Origin: CAMFLJ01 sp963702555
Lineage (GTDB): Bacteria; Actinomycetota; Acidimicrobiia; Acidimicrobiales; Acidimicrobilacustridaceae
Direction: 5' to 3'
NCBI GenBank assembly: GCA_963702555.1
Contig: CAVPCW010000010.1
Coordinates: 558,001-622,000, forward strand
DNA length: 64,000 nt
Shown: positions 36,736 to 45,063 of the stretch, in pieces
Layout: every line of letters begins with the position of its first letter
Numbering within the stretch: position 1 is the first letter of the stretch
Position numbers and translations under genes: made by a program
The notes under the pieces: model-generated
Databases searched by the model: none
Seen by the model: the letters and a program-made list of their open reading frames with translations, nothing else
Told to the model about the DNA's origin: nothing

Positions 36736-37020
36736 GTGGGCCCCTCCCCGTCGACCCCCTCGCTGCGCTGGACCCTCGGTGCCACCGCGGCCGTGGCCCG
36801 GCGCCCCGACCTGTGGGCCACCGCCGTGCGCCAGGTCGGACGGCTGGCCCCGAAGGGCTGGTGGCGCAGGGCCCCGTACCTCCCGCTGCCCGACCCGGCC
36901 TACCTGCACTTCCGCATGGTCACGGCCTACGGCGGCCAGGGCGGCGAGCCGGCACCGGCCGACGTCGTCACCTACCTGCACTGGTGCAAGGCCTGGCCCG
37001 AGGTCACCTCCGGCCACTGA
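36736..37020 (+). CDS. Conserved small hypothetical protein
   Basis: 94 residues. It is basic at first (RWTLGATAAVARRPDLWATA), with RRAPYLPLPDPAYLHFRMV in the centre and YLHWCKAW near the end. Short proteins with a similar LPxPDPAYxxFRMVTAYGG core seem common in actinobacteria; none has a known function to me. The GTG at 36736 follows a -10 box; an alternative GTG at 36703 would overlap the ROK stop. Confidence 0.65.
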   Translation: MGPSPSTPSLRWTLGATAAVARRPDLWATAVRQVGRLAPKGWWRRAPYLPLPDPAYLHFRMVTAYGGQGGEPAPADVVTYLHWCKAWPEVTSGH

Positions 37021-37029
37021 CCCCCGGGC

Positions 37030-37876
37030 TCACGACAGGTAGAGGTCGCCCGAGGCCCGCACGGTGATGTCGCTGATCGAGATGCCCCACGGCTGGTCGA
37101 TCACGTAGACGACCTGGGCGGCGAGCTCCTCGGGGGCGATCGCCCAGTAGGCGATGTCCTCCGGGTCGTTCATCGCCGCCTTCTCGGGGCTGTCGTCCGG
37201 TCCCCAGGCCACCGCGGCCTGCTCGCCGAACCTCGCCGCGTTCTGGCCGAGGATGCCGACCATGGCGTCGCCGTTGACGATGCCCGAGCCGAGGTTGGTG
37301 CCGGGCACACCGGTGGGCTTCACGGTCGTGACCTTGATCTTCCCCTGGGACTCGATGCGCAGGGTCTCCGAGAGCACGTTCACCGCCGCCTTCGTGGCGG
37401 TGTACACGGCCGACCCCGCCACGGGGGTGTTGCCGTAGATCGACGAGATGTTGATCACCTGGCCGCGGCCCTGGGCGATCATCTGGTCGTGGACGGCCAT
37501 GATGCCGTTGAGCACGCCCGCGGAAGTTGATGTCGATGCAGCGGTCCCAGGCGTCGGCCGCCCGGGCGTGGTCGGCGAAGAAGGCCAGGGGCATGGTGCC
37601 GGCGTTGTTGACCATGACGTCGATGGCCCCGAAGCTCTCGACGGCGAAGGTGGCCAGGTCGAACACGTCGGCCCGGTCGGTGACGTCGGTGCGGCGGTGG
37701 GCGACGGTGCCGCCGGCGGCGGTGATCGACTCGGCCGTGGCCGCCAGGCCCTCGACGTCGATGTCGGCCGCCACCACCTTGGCGCCCCGCGCCGCCACCA
37801 TCTGGGCGACGAGGCGCCCGAACCCACTGGCCGCGCCGGTGACGACGACGACCTTGCCCTCCACGTGATCGGTCAT
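37030..37876 (-). CDS. Short-chain dehydrogenase/reductase, one frameshift
   Basis: About 281 residues after correction. TGAASGFG cofactor loop, DIDVEG after the second strand (NAD preference likely), NNAG, the catalytic serine in NISSIYG and YTATK. One extra base near 37518 separates DINFRG from VLNGIMAV. ATG at 37876 with a TAGGTT -10 eight bases upstream and no ribosome site. Substrate unknown. It is convergent with the small gene at 36736 and divergent from the HNH gene. Confidence 0.88.
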
Positions 37877-37884
37877 GGGCGGGG

Positions 37885-37955
37885 AACCTACCGGCCGGGC
37901 CCGGCGGGTGCCGTGGGAACTCGACCCGCCTCGGGGTGGTGTCGGCCGGTAGCCT
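37885..37955. promoter_or_regulatory. Divergent promoters of the SDR and HNH genes
   Basis: Minus-strand TAGGTT (37890-37885) gives a leaderless SDR transcript. Plus-strand TAGCCT (37950-37955) gives a leader of about 37 bases for the HNH gene, which uses an AAGGAGAG ribosome site at 37988-37995. Confidence 0.45.
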
Positions 37956-37998
37956 TCGACGCAGGCCGGGTCGGCCCGGCGAGCCACAAGGAGAGCCG

Positions 37999-38511
37999 GT
38001 GGGCGACAACGTCCTCGTGCTGAACGCCACCTACGAGCCGCTGAGCACCGTGGCCTGGCAGCGCGCCGTCGTGCTCGTGCTCGAGGGCGCGGCCGAGACC
38101 GTGGCCGCCGACGAGGTGCGCCGGGTCCGCTCTCCGTCGCTGTCGATCGCCCGCCCCCACGTCATACGGCTCCTCTCCTACGTGCGGGTGCCCCGAGGGC
38201 GCCGCACGCCGGTCACCCGCCGCGGCGTGCTCGCCCGCGACGGCCACGCCTGCGGCTACTGCCGGGCCCGGGCCGACACCGTCGACCACGTCGTTCCCCG
38301 CTCGCGCCCGGGTGGCGCCCACTCGTGGTCGAACCTGGTCGCGGCCTGCCGCAGCTGCAACGGGCGCAAGGGGAACCGCACGCCGGTGGAGGCGGGGATG
38401 CCTCTGCTCGTCCAACCCTTCGAGCCCCTCGGCGTCGGCGCCGTGCTGCTGCGCGCCGGCACCTTCGCCCGCGCCGAGTGGGAGCCCTGGCTCACCCGAA
38501 CCGCCTCGTGA
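37999..38511 (+). CDS. HNH endonuclease-domain protein
   Basis: 170 residues. The HNH core is CGYCRARADTVDHVVPRS, followed by HSWSNLVAACRSCNGRKGNR, with four zinc-binding cysteines (CGYC and CRSC). The N-terminus (VLVLNATYEPLSTVAWQRA) is that of a widespread actinobacterial and cyanobacterial HNH family of unknown biological role. A restriction role is unlikely because no methylase is nearby. GTG start with a strong ribosome site; GTGA overlap with the lipoate ligase-like gene. Confidence 0.85.
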   Translation: MGDNVLVLNATYEPLSTVAWQRAVVLVLEGAAETVAADEVRRVRSPSLSIARPHVIRLLSYVRVPRGRRTPVTRRGVLARDGHACGYCRARADTVDHVVPRSRPGGAHSWSNLVAACRSCNGRKGNRTPVEAGMPLLVQPFEPLGVGAVLLRAGTFARAEWEPWLTRTAS

Positions 38512-39224
38512 CCGGCCCCGCGGGGTCACCGCCGTCGACCGCGTGGTCGGTCGAGCACCACCGCGGCCCCGCGGCCGAGCACCACGGCCTCGACGTGCCC
38601 GACCCGGCCCACCGTGCGGTGTGGGCGTTCACGCTCGACGGCCCGGCGCTGGTGCTCGGCTCGACCCAGCGAGTCGACGACGTCGACGCCGAGGCCGCCG
38701 CTGCGCTCGGGGTCGAGGTCGTGCGCCGGCGCAGCGGGGGAGGGGCGGTGCTGCTCGAGCCCGACGACGTCGCCTGGATCGACGTGATCGTCCCCCGCGG
38801 TGATCCGCTCTGGAGCGACGACGTCGCCGTGGCGGCCGAGTGGCTCGGACAGGTCTGGGTGGCCGCCCTCGGCGACCTCGGCGTGGCCGGCGGCGTGGCC
38901 CACCACGGCGGGCTGGCCTGCGGCGCGCTCGGGTCGGTCGTGTGCTTCGGCGGCACCGGGCCGGGTGAGGTCCTCGTCGGCGGCGAGAAGGTCGTGGGCA
39001 TCTCCCAGCGCCGCACCCGCGCCGGAGCCCGGTTCCAGTGCTCGGTGCCGCTGCGGTGGTGGGCCGACCGCCACGCCGCGCTGCTGGCTCCCGGCGTCCG
39101 GCGCCTGCACCCGGGTGCCGATCCGGCCGAGGTCGGCGCCCTGCTCGACGCCGTCGCCGTGCGCCCGCTCACCGGGGTGTCGGCGGAGTCCGTGCTCGCC
39201 GCGCTGGTGGCCCGCCTCCCCTGA
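38508..39224 (+). CDS. Lipoate-protein ligase A-family protein
   Basis: 238 residues of the LplA/LipM/BirA catalytic fold. The RRRSGGGAVLL motif binds the adenylate, and GGEKVVGISQRRTRAG contains the conserved lysine. It lacks the C-terminal accessory domain of full LplA, so it may be an octanoyl- or lipoyl-transferase, or a truncated ligase. The lipoylated target genes are not in the window. Coupled to the HNH gene by GTGA. Confidence 0.75.
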   Translation: MTGPAGSPPSTAWSVEHHRGPAAEHHGLDVPDPAHRAVWAFTLDGPALVLGSTQRVDDVDAEAAAALGVEVVRRRSGGGAVLLEPDDVAWIDVIVPRGDPLWSDDVAVAAEWLGQVWVAALGDLGVAGGVAHHGGLACGALGSVVCFGGTGPGEVLVGGEKVVGISQRRTRAGARFQCSVPLRWWADRHAALLAPGVRRLHPGADPAEVGALLDAVAVRPLTGVSAESVLAALVARLP

Positions 39225-39239
39225 CCGGCGGACCGACCG

Positions 39240-39293
39240 CCGAAACCGTGCGCCCTTACCGTGCTCGGGCGTGGGTTCTGCGCACCGTTTCGG
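39240..39293. terminator. Imperfect long hairpin between convergent genes
   Basis: CCGAAACCGTGCGC (39240-39253) pairs with GCGCACCGTTTCGG (39280-39293), 13 of 14 positions, with a 26-base loop. It lies between the convergent ligase-like and Coq4-like genes. The stem ends in AAA/TTT tracts that suit bidirectional termination. Confidence 0.5.
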
Positions 39294-39311
39294 GGTGGGG
39301 CTTGGGCGGAG

Positions 39312-40286
39312 CTAGGGCGCGAGCACCTTGGGGACGACCCCGAGCCGGACGCGGGCCTCGTCGAGGGGCATGGGGGCGAGGGCGAAGTGGTCGATGCCGC
39401 CCATGACGTCGACGGGGCAGCGGCGGCCGCGGTCGAGGGCCTCGGCCCACCGTGCGGCCGCACCAGGGTCGCCGAGGGTGTCGGTGCGGGCGATCTTCAC
39501 GGCCTTGCCGGCGACGTGGTGGATGGCCCCGTCCTGGAACAGGCCGATGGTGACCGCCAACAGGACCAGGCCCTTCTCGTCGGGCATGCAGGCGGCGATG
39601 AAGGCGAACACGTCGAGCTCGCCCTCGGGCGTGGCCTCGTACTCGGCGAGCACGTGGACGAAGTCGTGGCGGGCCCCGACCTCGTAGATGCCGTGGCGCT
39701 CGCCGGGGAACGGGAAGCCGTGGCGCGCGTAGAAATCGGCCACGCCGCGCCCCCAGCTGCCGGCCGGCATGTCGCGCAGGCCCTCCCACTTCCGGGCGAT
39801 CGCCTTGTCGGCCATGGCGCCGCTGTAGGCGAACTTCGAGCGGGCGAGCTCGAACACTTTGCCGTGCAACGACTCCTCGAGGGTGACCTCGGTGTACCAG
39901 CTCGACCGCTGGAGGTCGGCGTACATCAGGGCGATGTGGTGGTGGGCGAGGTGGCGGGCGTCGTCGAGCAGCGACGAGTGGACGCCGATGGCGTGGGAGT
40001 AGTGCTCGACCGCGGCCGCCTGCTCCGGCGGCACGGGGTCGGCGATGAGCTCGAGCACCACCATGAGGTGCACGGCCTGCTGGCGCAGCTCGATCGCGGC
40101 ACCGGCGGCCATGACCTGCTCGGGGGCGAGGGGCTCGATCGGCTCGGCGTCGATGTCGAGGCCGTAGACGGTGGCGGCGACGTCGCGGAGCACGTCGCGC
40201 TGCACCGGCTGGAGCTCCAGCGAGCGGAAGGCGCCGAGCACGGCGGCGAGGGCGAGGCGGGCGTCGTCGGGCTCGGGGAGCAGCAC
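39312..40286 (-). CDS. Coq4-like protein
   Basis: 324 residues, predominantly helical. It contains HDFVH followed after exactly 11 residues by glutamate, the HDxxHx11E zinc motif of COQ4, a protein of ubiquinone biosynthesis. It also shares a proline/glycine-rich helix entry (RDMPAGSWGRGVADFY) and an AFIAACMPDEKGLVLLAV helix. Actinobacteria normally use menaquinone, so a role in classical ubiquinone synthesis is doubtful. GTG at 40286 is preferred because it lies just after the MFS stop. It is the last gene of an MFS-containing minus-strand unit. Confidence 0.6.
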   Translation of the reverse strand: MLLPEPDDARLALAAVLGAFRSLELQPVQRDVLRDVAATVYGLDIDAEPIEPLAPEQVMAAGAAIELRQQAVHLMVVLELIADPVPPEQAAAVEHYSHAIGVHSSLLDDARHLAHHHIALMYADLQRSSWYTEVTLEESLHGKVFELARSKFAYSGAMADKAIARKWEGLRDMPAGSWGRGVADFYARHGFPFPGERHGIYEVGARHDFVHVLAEYEATPEGELDVFAFIAACMPDEKGLVLLAVTIGLFQDGAIHHVAGKAVKIARTDTLGDPGAAARWAEALDRGRRCPVDVMGGIDHFALAPMPLDEARVRLGVVPKVLAP

Positions 40287-40296
40287 GGCGTGGAGG

Positions 40297-41763
40297 CTAC
40301 CGACGCGACGGGATGTGGTCGTGGCTCCCCGGCCGGAGGGCGGCGAGGGCCGCACAGCCGAGCACCGCCACGACGGCGGCGAGGGCGAACGCCAGGCGCT
40401 GGAGGTCGGCGATCTCGGCCGTGGAGGCCCCGCCCGCGGCGGTGGCCACGATGCCGGCCGAGGCGGCCACGCCGAGTACCGAGCCGAGCAGCCGGAGGGT
40501 CTGCACCGACGCGGTGGCCTCGCCGGTCGAGTCGCCGGGCACCCCCGCCAGCGACGCGGTGGTCGACCCGTCGAACGCCAGGCCCTGGCCGAGGCCGCCG
40601 ACGACCAGGGCGACCAGGACCGCCCCGAGGCCGACGTCGGACGGGAGCAGGGCCAGCAGCGCCAACCCCACGACGGTGAGGGCCATGCCGGCGCCCATCG
40701 TGGTGCCGACGCCGGCCCGGCGCACCATGCGACCCACGGCGGCGCCCGCCAGCGCGAAGGCCCCGCTGAAGGCGAGGAACGTGGTGCCGGCGGCCATCGG
40801 GCCCATGCCCCGGACCTGCTGGAGCATGGCGCTGCCGATCACCAGCACGACGCCGAACGCCCAGGTGGACGAGAAGCCGACGGCGAGCGCCGCCCGCGAC
40901 CACGGCCCGGCCAGGGCCGCAGGGTCGACCACCGGCCGTCCGGCGCGCCGCCCGTGCCACAGCACGGCCAGGGCGGCCGCGGCGAGGAGGGCCGGCACCA
41001 GGCGGGCGGCCGGGGGGACCGACGAGCCCACGGCGAGGCTGAGGGCCACGAACCCGACGGCGACCGCGGCCAGTCCCAGTCCGTTGGTCGGCCCCATCCC
41101 CGTCCCCGTTCTGGTGGAGGTGTCGCGACGCCCGTGACGCGGGAGCGCCACCGGATCGGCGGGAGTCGCCGCGGCCGGTCGGGTGAGCACGGCGATGACC
41201 GGCACCGCCAGCAGGCACAGCGGCGCGTTGATGACGAAGAACCAGCGCCAGCCGAGCGTGGCGGCGAGCGCTCCGGCGAGCAACGGACCGAACGCGGAGC
41301 CGGCGCCGCTCACCGCGCCCCACGCCCCGATGGCCCCGGGCCGCCGGCGCTCGTCGAAGGTGGCGCTGACCACGGCCAGCGACGTGGTGAAGCAGGCCGC
41401 CGAGGCCAGGCCCTGGGTGGCACGGGCGGCGATGAGGAACCCGGTCGAGGGGGCGACGGCGCACAGGGCGCTGGCCACGCCGAACGCGCCGACGCCCGTG
41501 AGCAGCAGGGTGCGGGGGCCGAAGCGGTCGGCCACCCAGCCCGCGGTGAGCAGCAGCGCGCCGAAGGCCAGCGGGTTGGCGTTCATCACCCAGCCCAGCG
41601 CGGTGGGTCCGGCGTCGAGGTCGGCGCCGATGGAGGGCAGGAGGAGGCCGATGCCGCTGACGTCGAGCGACTGGGCGAGCAGCGGCAGGCACATGGCGCC
41701 CAGCACCCACCACGCCCGACGGGCGCCGGCCGGGGAGAGGGCGGCGTCGGCGGTGGTGGTCAC
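40297..41763 (-). CDS. MFS transporter, DHA2-like (14 helices)
   Basis: 488 residues with about 14 hydrophobic segments. The loop 2-3 motif reads GWVADRFGPRTLLL, the helix-5 motif SGAGSAFGPLLAG is that of drug/proton antiporters, and a basic cytoplasmic loop (HGRRDTSTRTGTG) divides the halves. Probably an efflux pump of the 14-helix DHA2 group; substrates unknown. GTG start overlaps the stop of the upstream gene (GTGA), and the Coq4-like gene follows 10 bases later. Confidence 0.88.
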   Translation of the reverse strand: MTTTADAALSPAGARRAWWVLGAMCLPLLAQSLDVSGIGLLLPSIGADLDAGPTALGWVMNANPLAFGALLLTAGWVADRFGPRTLLLTGVGAFGVASALCAVAPSTGFLIAARATQGLASAACFTTSLAVVSATFDERRRPGAIGAWGAVSGAGSAFGPLLAGALAATLGWRWFFVINAPLCLLAVPVIAVLTRPAAATPADPVALPRHGRRDTSTRTGTGMGPTNGLGLAAVAVGFVALSLAVGSSVPPAARLVPALLAAAALAVLWHGRRAGRPVVDPAALAGPWSRAALAVGFSSTWAFGVVLVIGSAMLQQVRGMGPMAAGTTFLAFSGAFALAGAAVGRMVRRAGVGTTMGAGMALTVVGLALLALLPSDVGLGAVLVALVVGGLGQGLAFDGSTTASLAGVPGDSTGEATASVQTLRLLGSVLGVAASAGIVATAAGGASTAEIADLQRLAFALAAVVAVLGCAALAALRPGSHDHIPSRR

Positions 41764-42872
41764 GCCGGCCAGCAGGCCTGGGCCGCGGCGAGGCCGTAGG
41801 CGCGCACCGCGGCGTCGGTCCCGAGGCCGCTGGCATCGGCCACGTCGTCGACCGAGACCAGGCCGAGGGTGATCGCCGCGCGCAGCTGCTCGGCCAGGCC
41901 CAGCCAGCCCCTGCCGAGATCGTTCGCCAGGAAACCATCGAGCGCCCGGTCGTAGCGCAGCGGGGAGGGCACGGCCCGGGGGTCGGCGGCGGAGGCCGCG
42001 AGGACCTCGGCGAGCGCTGGCGGGGCAGGGCGGTCGGTGACCGGGCCGCCGGCGAAGGGGATCGACCAGAAGTCGGGGGTCTGCATCGACGGGTCGCCCC
42101 CGGGGATGGTGCCCGGCCCGTCGTCGGCCCGGACGGCCATCGCGGCCGAGCCCGGGTGGCGGGAGTTGGCCAGGGTGACGGCCAGGGAGTTCTGTCGGCG
42201 GGTGAGCTCGGTGCCGAGGTGGGCGATCCACGGCGAGGCGGCGATCACCTGGAGATGGACCATCGCCAGCACGGCGTGGAGGGTCGCCTCCTCGTACTGG
42301 TCGTGGCCGTCGCCGCTCCACAGCAGGTCGTGGGCCAGCGACGGCGCCAACACCGCCGGGTGCTCGGCGGCGTAGCGGTCGTTCACCGCCCGGGCGCCGT
42401 CGGGGCCGTCGGGCAGGGGGCCGACGACCCGCCCCGAGTCGGGCATCGCCGACACGGTGACCGAGGCGAACGGCACGCCGGCCCGTCCGCCGGCCACCGC
42501 GTCGAGCGCCGGCGCGGCGACGGTGCCGCACAGCAGCACCAGGGCGGCACGGGGGAGTGGGGCGGGGGCGAGGCGGTGGAGGGTGGGCCCGTCGAACAGG
42601 GCGAGGCCCTCGGCCACCGCGCCGGCGTCGCCGAGGTGGTCGGGCAGGAGCGTGCCGAGCGCGGCGCGGGCGAGGTGCTCGTCGGTGGGGTCTCCCGCGG
42701 CCGGCTCCATCGGTGGGCCGTCGGGGTAGATCCCGGGCTCGCCGAAGAGCGCGTTGGAGGTGAACAGCCCCGGATCGCGGGGCGGGCGCGGCGGCGCGGC
42801 GAGCACCTCGAGGGCCGCGGCCTCGAGGCGCGGGTCGAGGGGGACCGGGGCGGGACGGGTCGGCAACACCAT
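41760..42872 (-). CDS. Hypothetical protein, 370 residues
   Basis: Unrecognised soluble protein, rich in Pro, Ala and Leu. It seems to fall into two helical parts: residues about 10-110 (with LFTSNALFGEPGIYPDG) and 110-370, which includes HDLLWSGDGHDQYEEATLHA and NSLAVTLANSRHPGSAAM. The His/Asp/Glu-rich middle could bind a metal. ATG at 42872 is chosen because the earlier GTG at 42884 lies inside the predicted -10 (TAGCGT, 42888-42883). It is the first gene of the MFS/Coq4-like unit. Confidence 0.6.
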   Translation of the reverse strand: MVLPTRPAPVPLDPRLEAAALEVLAAPPRPPRDPGLFTSNALFGEPGIYPDGPPMEPAAGDPTDEHLARAALGTLLPDHLGDAGAVAEGLALFDGPTLHRLAPAPLPRAALVLLCGTVAAPALDAVAGGRAGVPFASVTVSAMPDSGRVVGPLPDGPDGARAVNDRYAAEHPAVLAPSLAHDLLWSGDGHDQYEEATLHAVLAMVHLQVIAASPWIAHLGTELTRRQNSLAVTLANSRHPGSAAMAVRADDGPGTIPGGDPSMQTPDFWSIPFAGGPVTDRPAPPALAEVLAASAADPRAVPSPLRYDRALDGFLANDLGRGWLGLAEQLRAAITLGLVSVDDVADASGLGTDAAVRAYGLAAAQACWPA

Positions 42873-42882
42873 GTGGTGCGTC

Positions 42883-42908
42883 ACGCTAGGTGAACCAGGT
42901 CCTACGAT
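42883..42908. promoter_or_regulatory. Back-to-back leaderless promoters
   Basis: Minus-strand TAGCGT (42888-42883) ends ten bases before the ATG at 42872. Plus-strand TACGAT (42903-42908) ends eight bases before the GTG at 42917. The two -10 boxes are only 14 bases apart, so polymerases may compete. Confidence 0.5.
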
Positions 42909-42916
42909 CCCGCGCC

Positions 42917-44119
42917 GTGCCCGACATCTCGTTCTCCCCCGACGGTGACTTCGACTTCGCCGTGCGGTGCCTGCTCACCGGCATCGGCTACGCCATGGCC
43001 GAGCCGGGCGAGGTGCTCGCCACCGCCGCCACGGTCGAGCCCGGCGACCGCGAGAGCTGGTTCCGGGCGTGGACCGAGCTCGGGGCCCGGTGCGACGCCG
43101 TCGCCGAGCGGGCCGCCCGGTTCGGACACGACGAGAGCGCCTCCGACGCCTACCTGCGCGCCGCCAACTACCGCTTCGCCGGCTTCTACTACGTGCTCGG
43201 CTCGGCCGACCCCGGGCGTCACCTCTCGGCCTGGCGGGCCCACCGCACCTCGCTGCGCAACGCCCTCATGCACTGGGACCAGACCGCCGAGCCGCTGAGC
43301 ATCTCGTGGTCCGGCGCCGAGATGCGGGGGTGGCTGGTGCGCCCCGCCGCCGGCACCGGTCATGGCGAGCGACCGCTGATGATGATCCACAACGGGCTCG
43401 GCTCCCCGATGTCGGACACCGTCATGACCGGCCTGCAGGACGCCTCGCGCCGGGGGTGGAACACCCTCGTGTTCGACGGCCCGGGTCAGGGGCGCATGCG
43501 GTTCATCGAGAACGTCGGCCCGGTCGACGACTGGGGCCCGGTGGGCGTGGCCATGCTCGACGCGGCCCTCGCGGCCGGCGGCATCGACGAGCGGCGCATC
43601 GTCGCCGCCGGCATCAGCGACGGCGGGTACCTCGCCGCCCGCCACGCTGCCGCCGACCCTCGCATCACCGCACTGGTCTGCGACCCGGGAGTGCTGCGCC
43701 CGATCGAGGGCGTCCTGGGCGGCCTCCCCGACGACCTGCGGGCGGCCTGGACGTCGGGTGGTGCCGCGGCCGTCGACGCCGTGGTGGCCGCAGCCGACGA
43801 TCCCGACACGGCCTTCGCCGCCGCCAAGATCGTCGAGCAGTGGGCGGGCCTCAGCGTCGGCGGGGTGCTCGACCGGCTCAGCAGCTGGGACCTCGAGCCG
43901 TTCCTCGGTCACCTCACCGTGCCCACCCTCGTGTGCGACCCCGACGCGGCGGCCTCGTTCCCCGGTCAATCGGCCGAGCTCGTCGAGGCCCTCGGCAGCC
44001 GGGCCACCTCGCTCGCCTTCACCACCACGGAGGGGGCCGGCCTCGACTGCGAGATCGGTGCCCCCAGGCTGCGCAACCAGCGCGTGTTCGACCACCTCGA
44101 AGAGATCCTCGGCCGCTGA
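42917..44119 (+). CDS. Alpha/beta hydrolase (pseudooxynicotine hydrolase-like)
   Basis: 400 residues. An N-terminal helical region (residues 1-130) precedes the hydrolase core, as in 2,6-dihydroxypseudooxynicotine hydrolase and related C-C hydrolases. The oxyanion segment is MMIHNGLGSP, the nucleophile elbow GISDGG has Ser at about residue 234, and VCDPD marks the acid strand. Where the catalytic histidine is expected the sequence reads EGAGLDCE, with aspartate in its place. Either the histidine lies elsewhere or activity is altered. GTG at 42917 follows the -10 box; an earlier in-frame GTG at 42890 would overlap the promoter. Confidence 0.75.
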   Translation: MPDISFSPDGDFDFAVRCLLTGIGYAMAEPGEVLATAATVEPGDRESWFRAWTELGARCDAVAERAARFGHDESASDAYLRAANYRFAGFYYVLGSADPGRHLSAWRAHRTSLRNALMHWDQTAEPLSISWSGAEMRGWLVRPAAGTGHGERPLMMIHNGLGSPMSDTVMTGLQDASRRGWNTLVFDGPGQGRMRFIENVGPVDDWGPVGVAMLDAALAAGGIDERRIVAAGISDGGYLAARHAAADPRITALVCDPGVLRPIEGVLGGLPDDLRAAWTSGGAAAVDAVVAAADDPDTAFAAAKIVEQWAGLSVGGVLDRLSSWDLEPFLGHLTVPTLVCDPDAAASFPGQSAELVEALGSRATSLAFTTTEGAGLDCEIGAPRLRNQRVFDHLEEILGR

Positions 44120-44145
44120 GGCCCCACCTCCCCTAAGGACCACCC

Positions 44146-44532
44146 ATGACCGAGACGACCCCCGGACCCGTCGGCTGGCTGCGCGCCGTCGTCGTCGACT
44201 GCGAGGACCCCGAGCGCGTGTCGCAGTTCTGGCAGGCCGTCCTCGGCGTCGGCATCTACGAGGTCGAGCAGGACTGGATCCAACTCGAGCGCGACAAGGG
44301 CGGGGTCTACCTGGCCTTCCAGCCGCTGCCCCCGGGCGGCGAGAAGGGGGCCATGCGCCTGCGCCCCGACATCGAGGTCGTCGACATGGACGTCGCCCAG
44401 GGGCAGATCGAGGCGCTGGGCGGTCGCCTGGTGGCGGTGATCCAGGAGCCCGACGGCGACAGCCACCGGCGCATGGCCGACCCCGAGGGCAACGAGTTCA
44501 CGATCCTGCTCCCGCTGCCCGAGAACCGTTAG
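44146..44532 (+). CDS. VOC/glyoxalase-like domain protein
   Basis: 128 residues forming two beta-alpha-beta-beta-beta modules: VVVDCEDPERVSQFWQAVLG at the start and MADPEGNEFTILLPLP at the end are typical of the vicinal oxygen chelate superfamily. Metal ligands are incomplete by eye (no canonical H/E at every position), so it may bind a ligand without catalysis. ATG preceded by AAGGA. Stop codon overlaps the stop of the next, convergent gene. Confidence 0.8.
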   Translation: MTETTPGPVGWLRAVVVDCEDPERVSQFWQAVLGVGIYEVEQDWIQLERDKGGVYLAFQPLPPGGEKGAMRLRPDIEVVDMDVAQGQIEALGGRLVAVIQEPDGDSHRRMADPEGNEFTILLPLPENR

Positions 44533-44933
44533 TCGGCTGACGATCCCTGGTCGTCGGCCTCGCCCGACGCGTCCCTGAGGGCCTCCTTCCACGACCGGAA
44601 GCGCTCGTGGGTGGTGCCGTCGGGCCCGAGGCCGTCACCCGTTCCGTCGGCGAACAGGCGGAACGTCCACACCTCGTCGAGGTCGTCGGCGGCCACCGCT
44701 CCGTAGCGGGCGTCGGCCTTCACAGCCGGCCCGGCGCGCCACAGCAGGTAGCGCCCGATGCGGCGGAGGTAGCCCGGCTCGGCCCCGATGTCGGCCCCCA
44801 GATCCCGGATGGCGGCGGGGGCCTCGGGCCACCGGGCGACCGGGATGCGGGAGTCGCGCTGGGGGAGCGCCGGCAGCTCGTCGGTGTGCACGTCGTGCTC
44901 GACCGGCGGGCGGTCCTCGGCGGGGAGGGGCAT
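44529..44933 (-). CDS. Hypothetical protein, 134 residues
   Basis: Soluble protein without a recognised domain. The first 45 residues are acidic and disorder-prone, then a helix (GYLRRIGRYLLWRAGPAVKADARY, shown only in part as GYLRRIGRYLLWR) and a strand (DEVWTFRLFADG). ATG at 44933 is favoured over GTGs upstream because GGGGAGGGG-like purine contexts do not support them and a TACGGT -10 box lies about 40 bases before it. It may be a small nucleic-acid or metabolite-binding protein, but nothing proves this. Confidence 0.5.
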   Translation of the reverse strand: MPLPAEDRPPVEHDVHTDELPALPQRDSRIPVARWPEAPAAIRDLGADIGAEPGYLRRIGRYLLWRAGPAVKADARYGAVAADDLDEVWTFRLFADGTGDGLGPDGTTHERFRSWKEALRDASGEADDQGSSAD

Positions 44934-45063
44934 CGGTGCTCCGGTCGGTGCGGTGGCTGGGCAGGTCGGCCCGACCGTAGCGGCCACCCGGGAGCGGCTT
45001 CCGGCCGGAGCGGGGAACGGGTCGCGTGCTACACCGTTGCCCTCGCGAACGGGGAGGGTGGCC

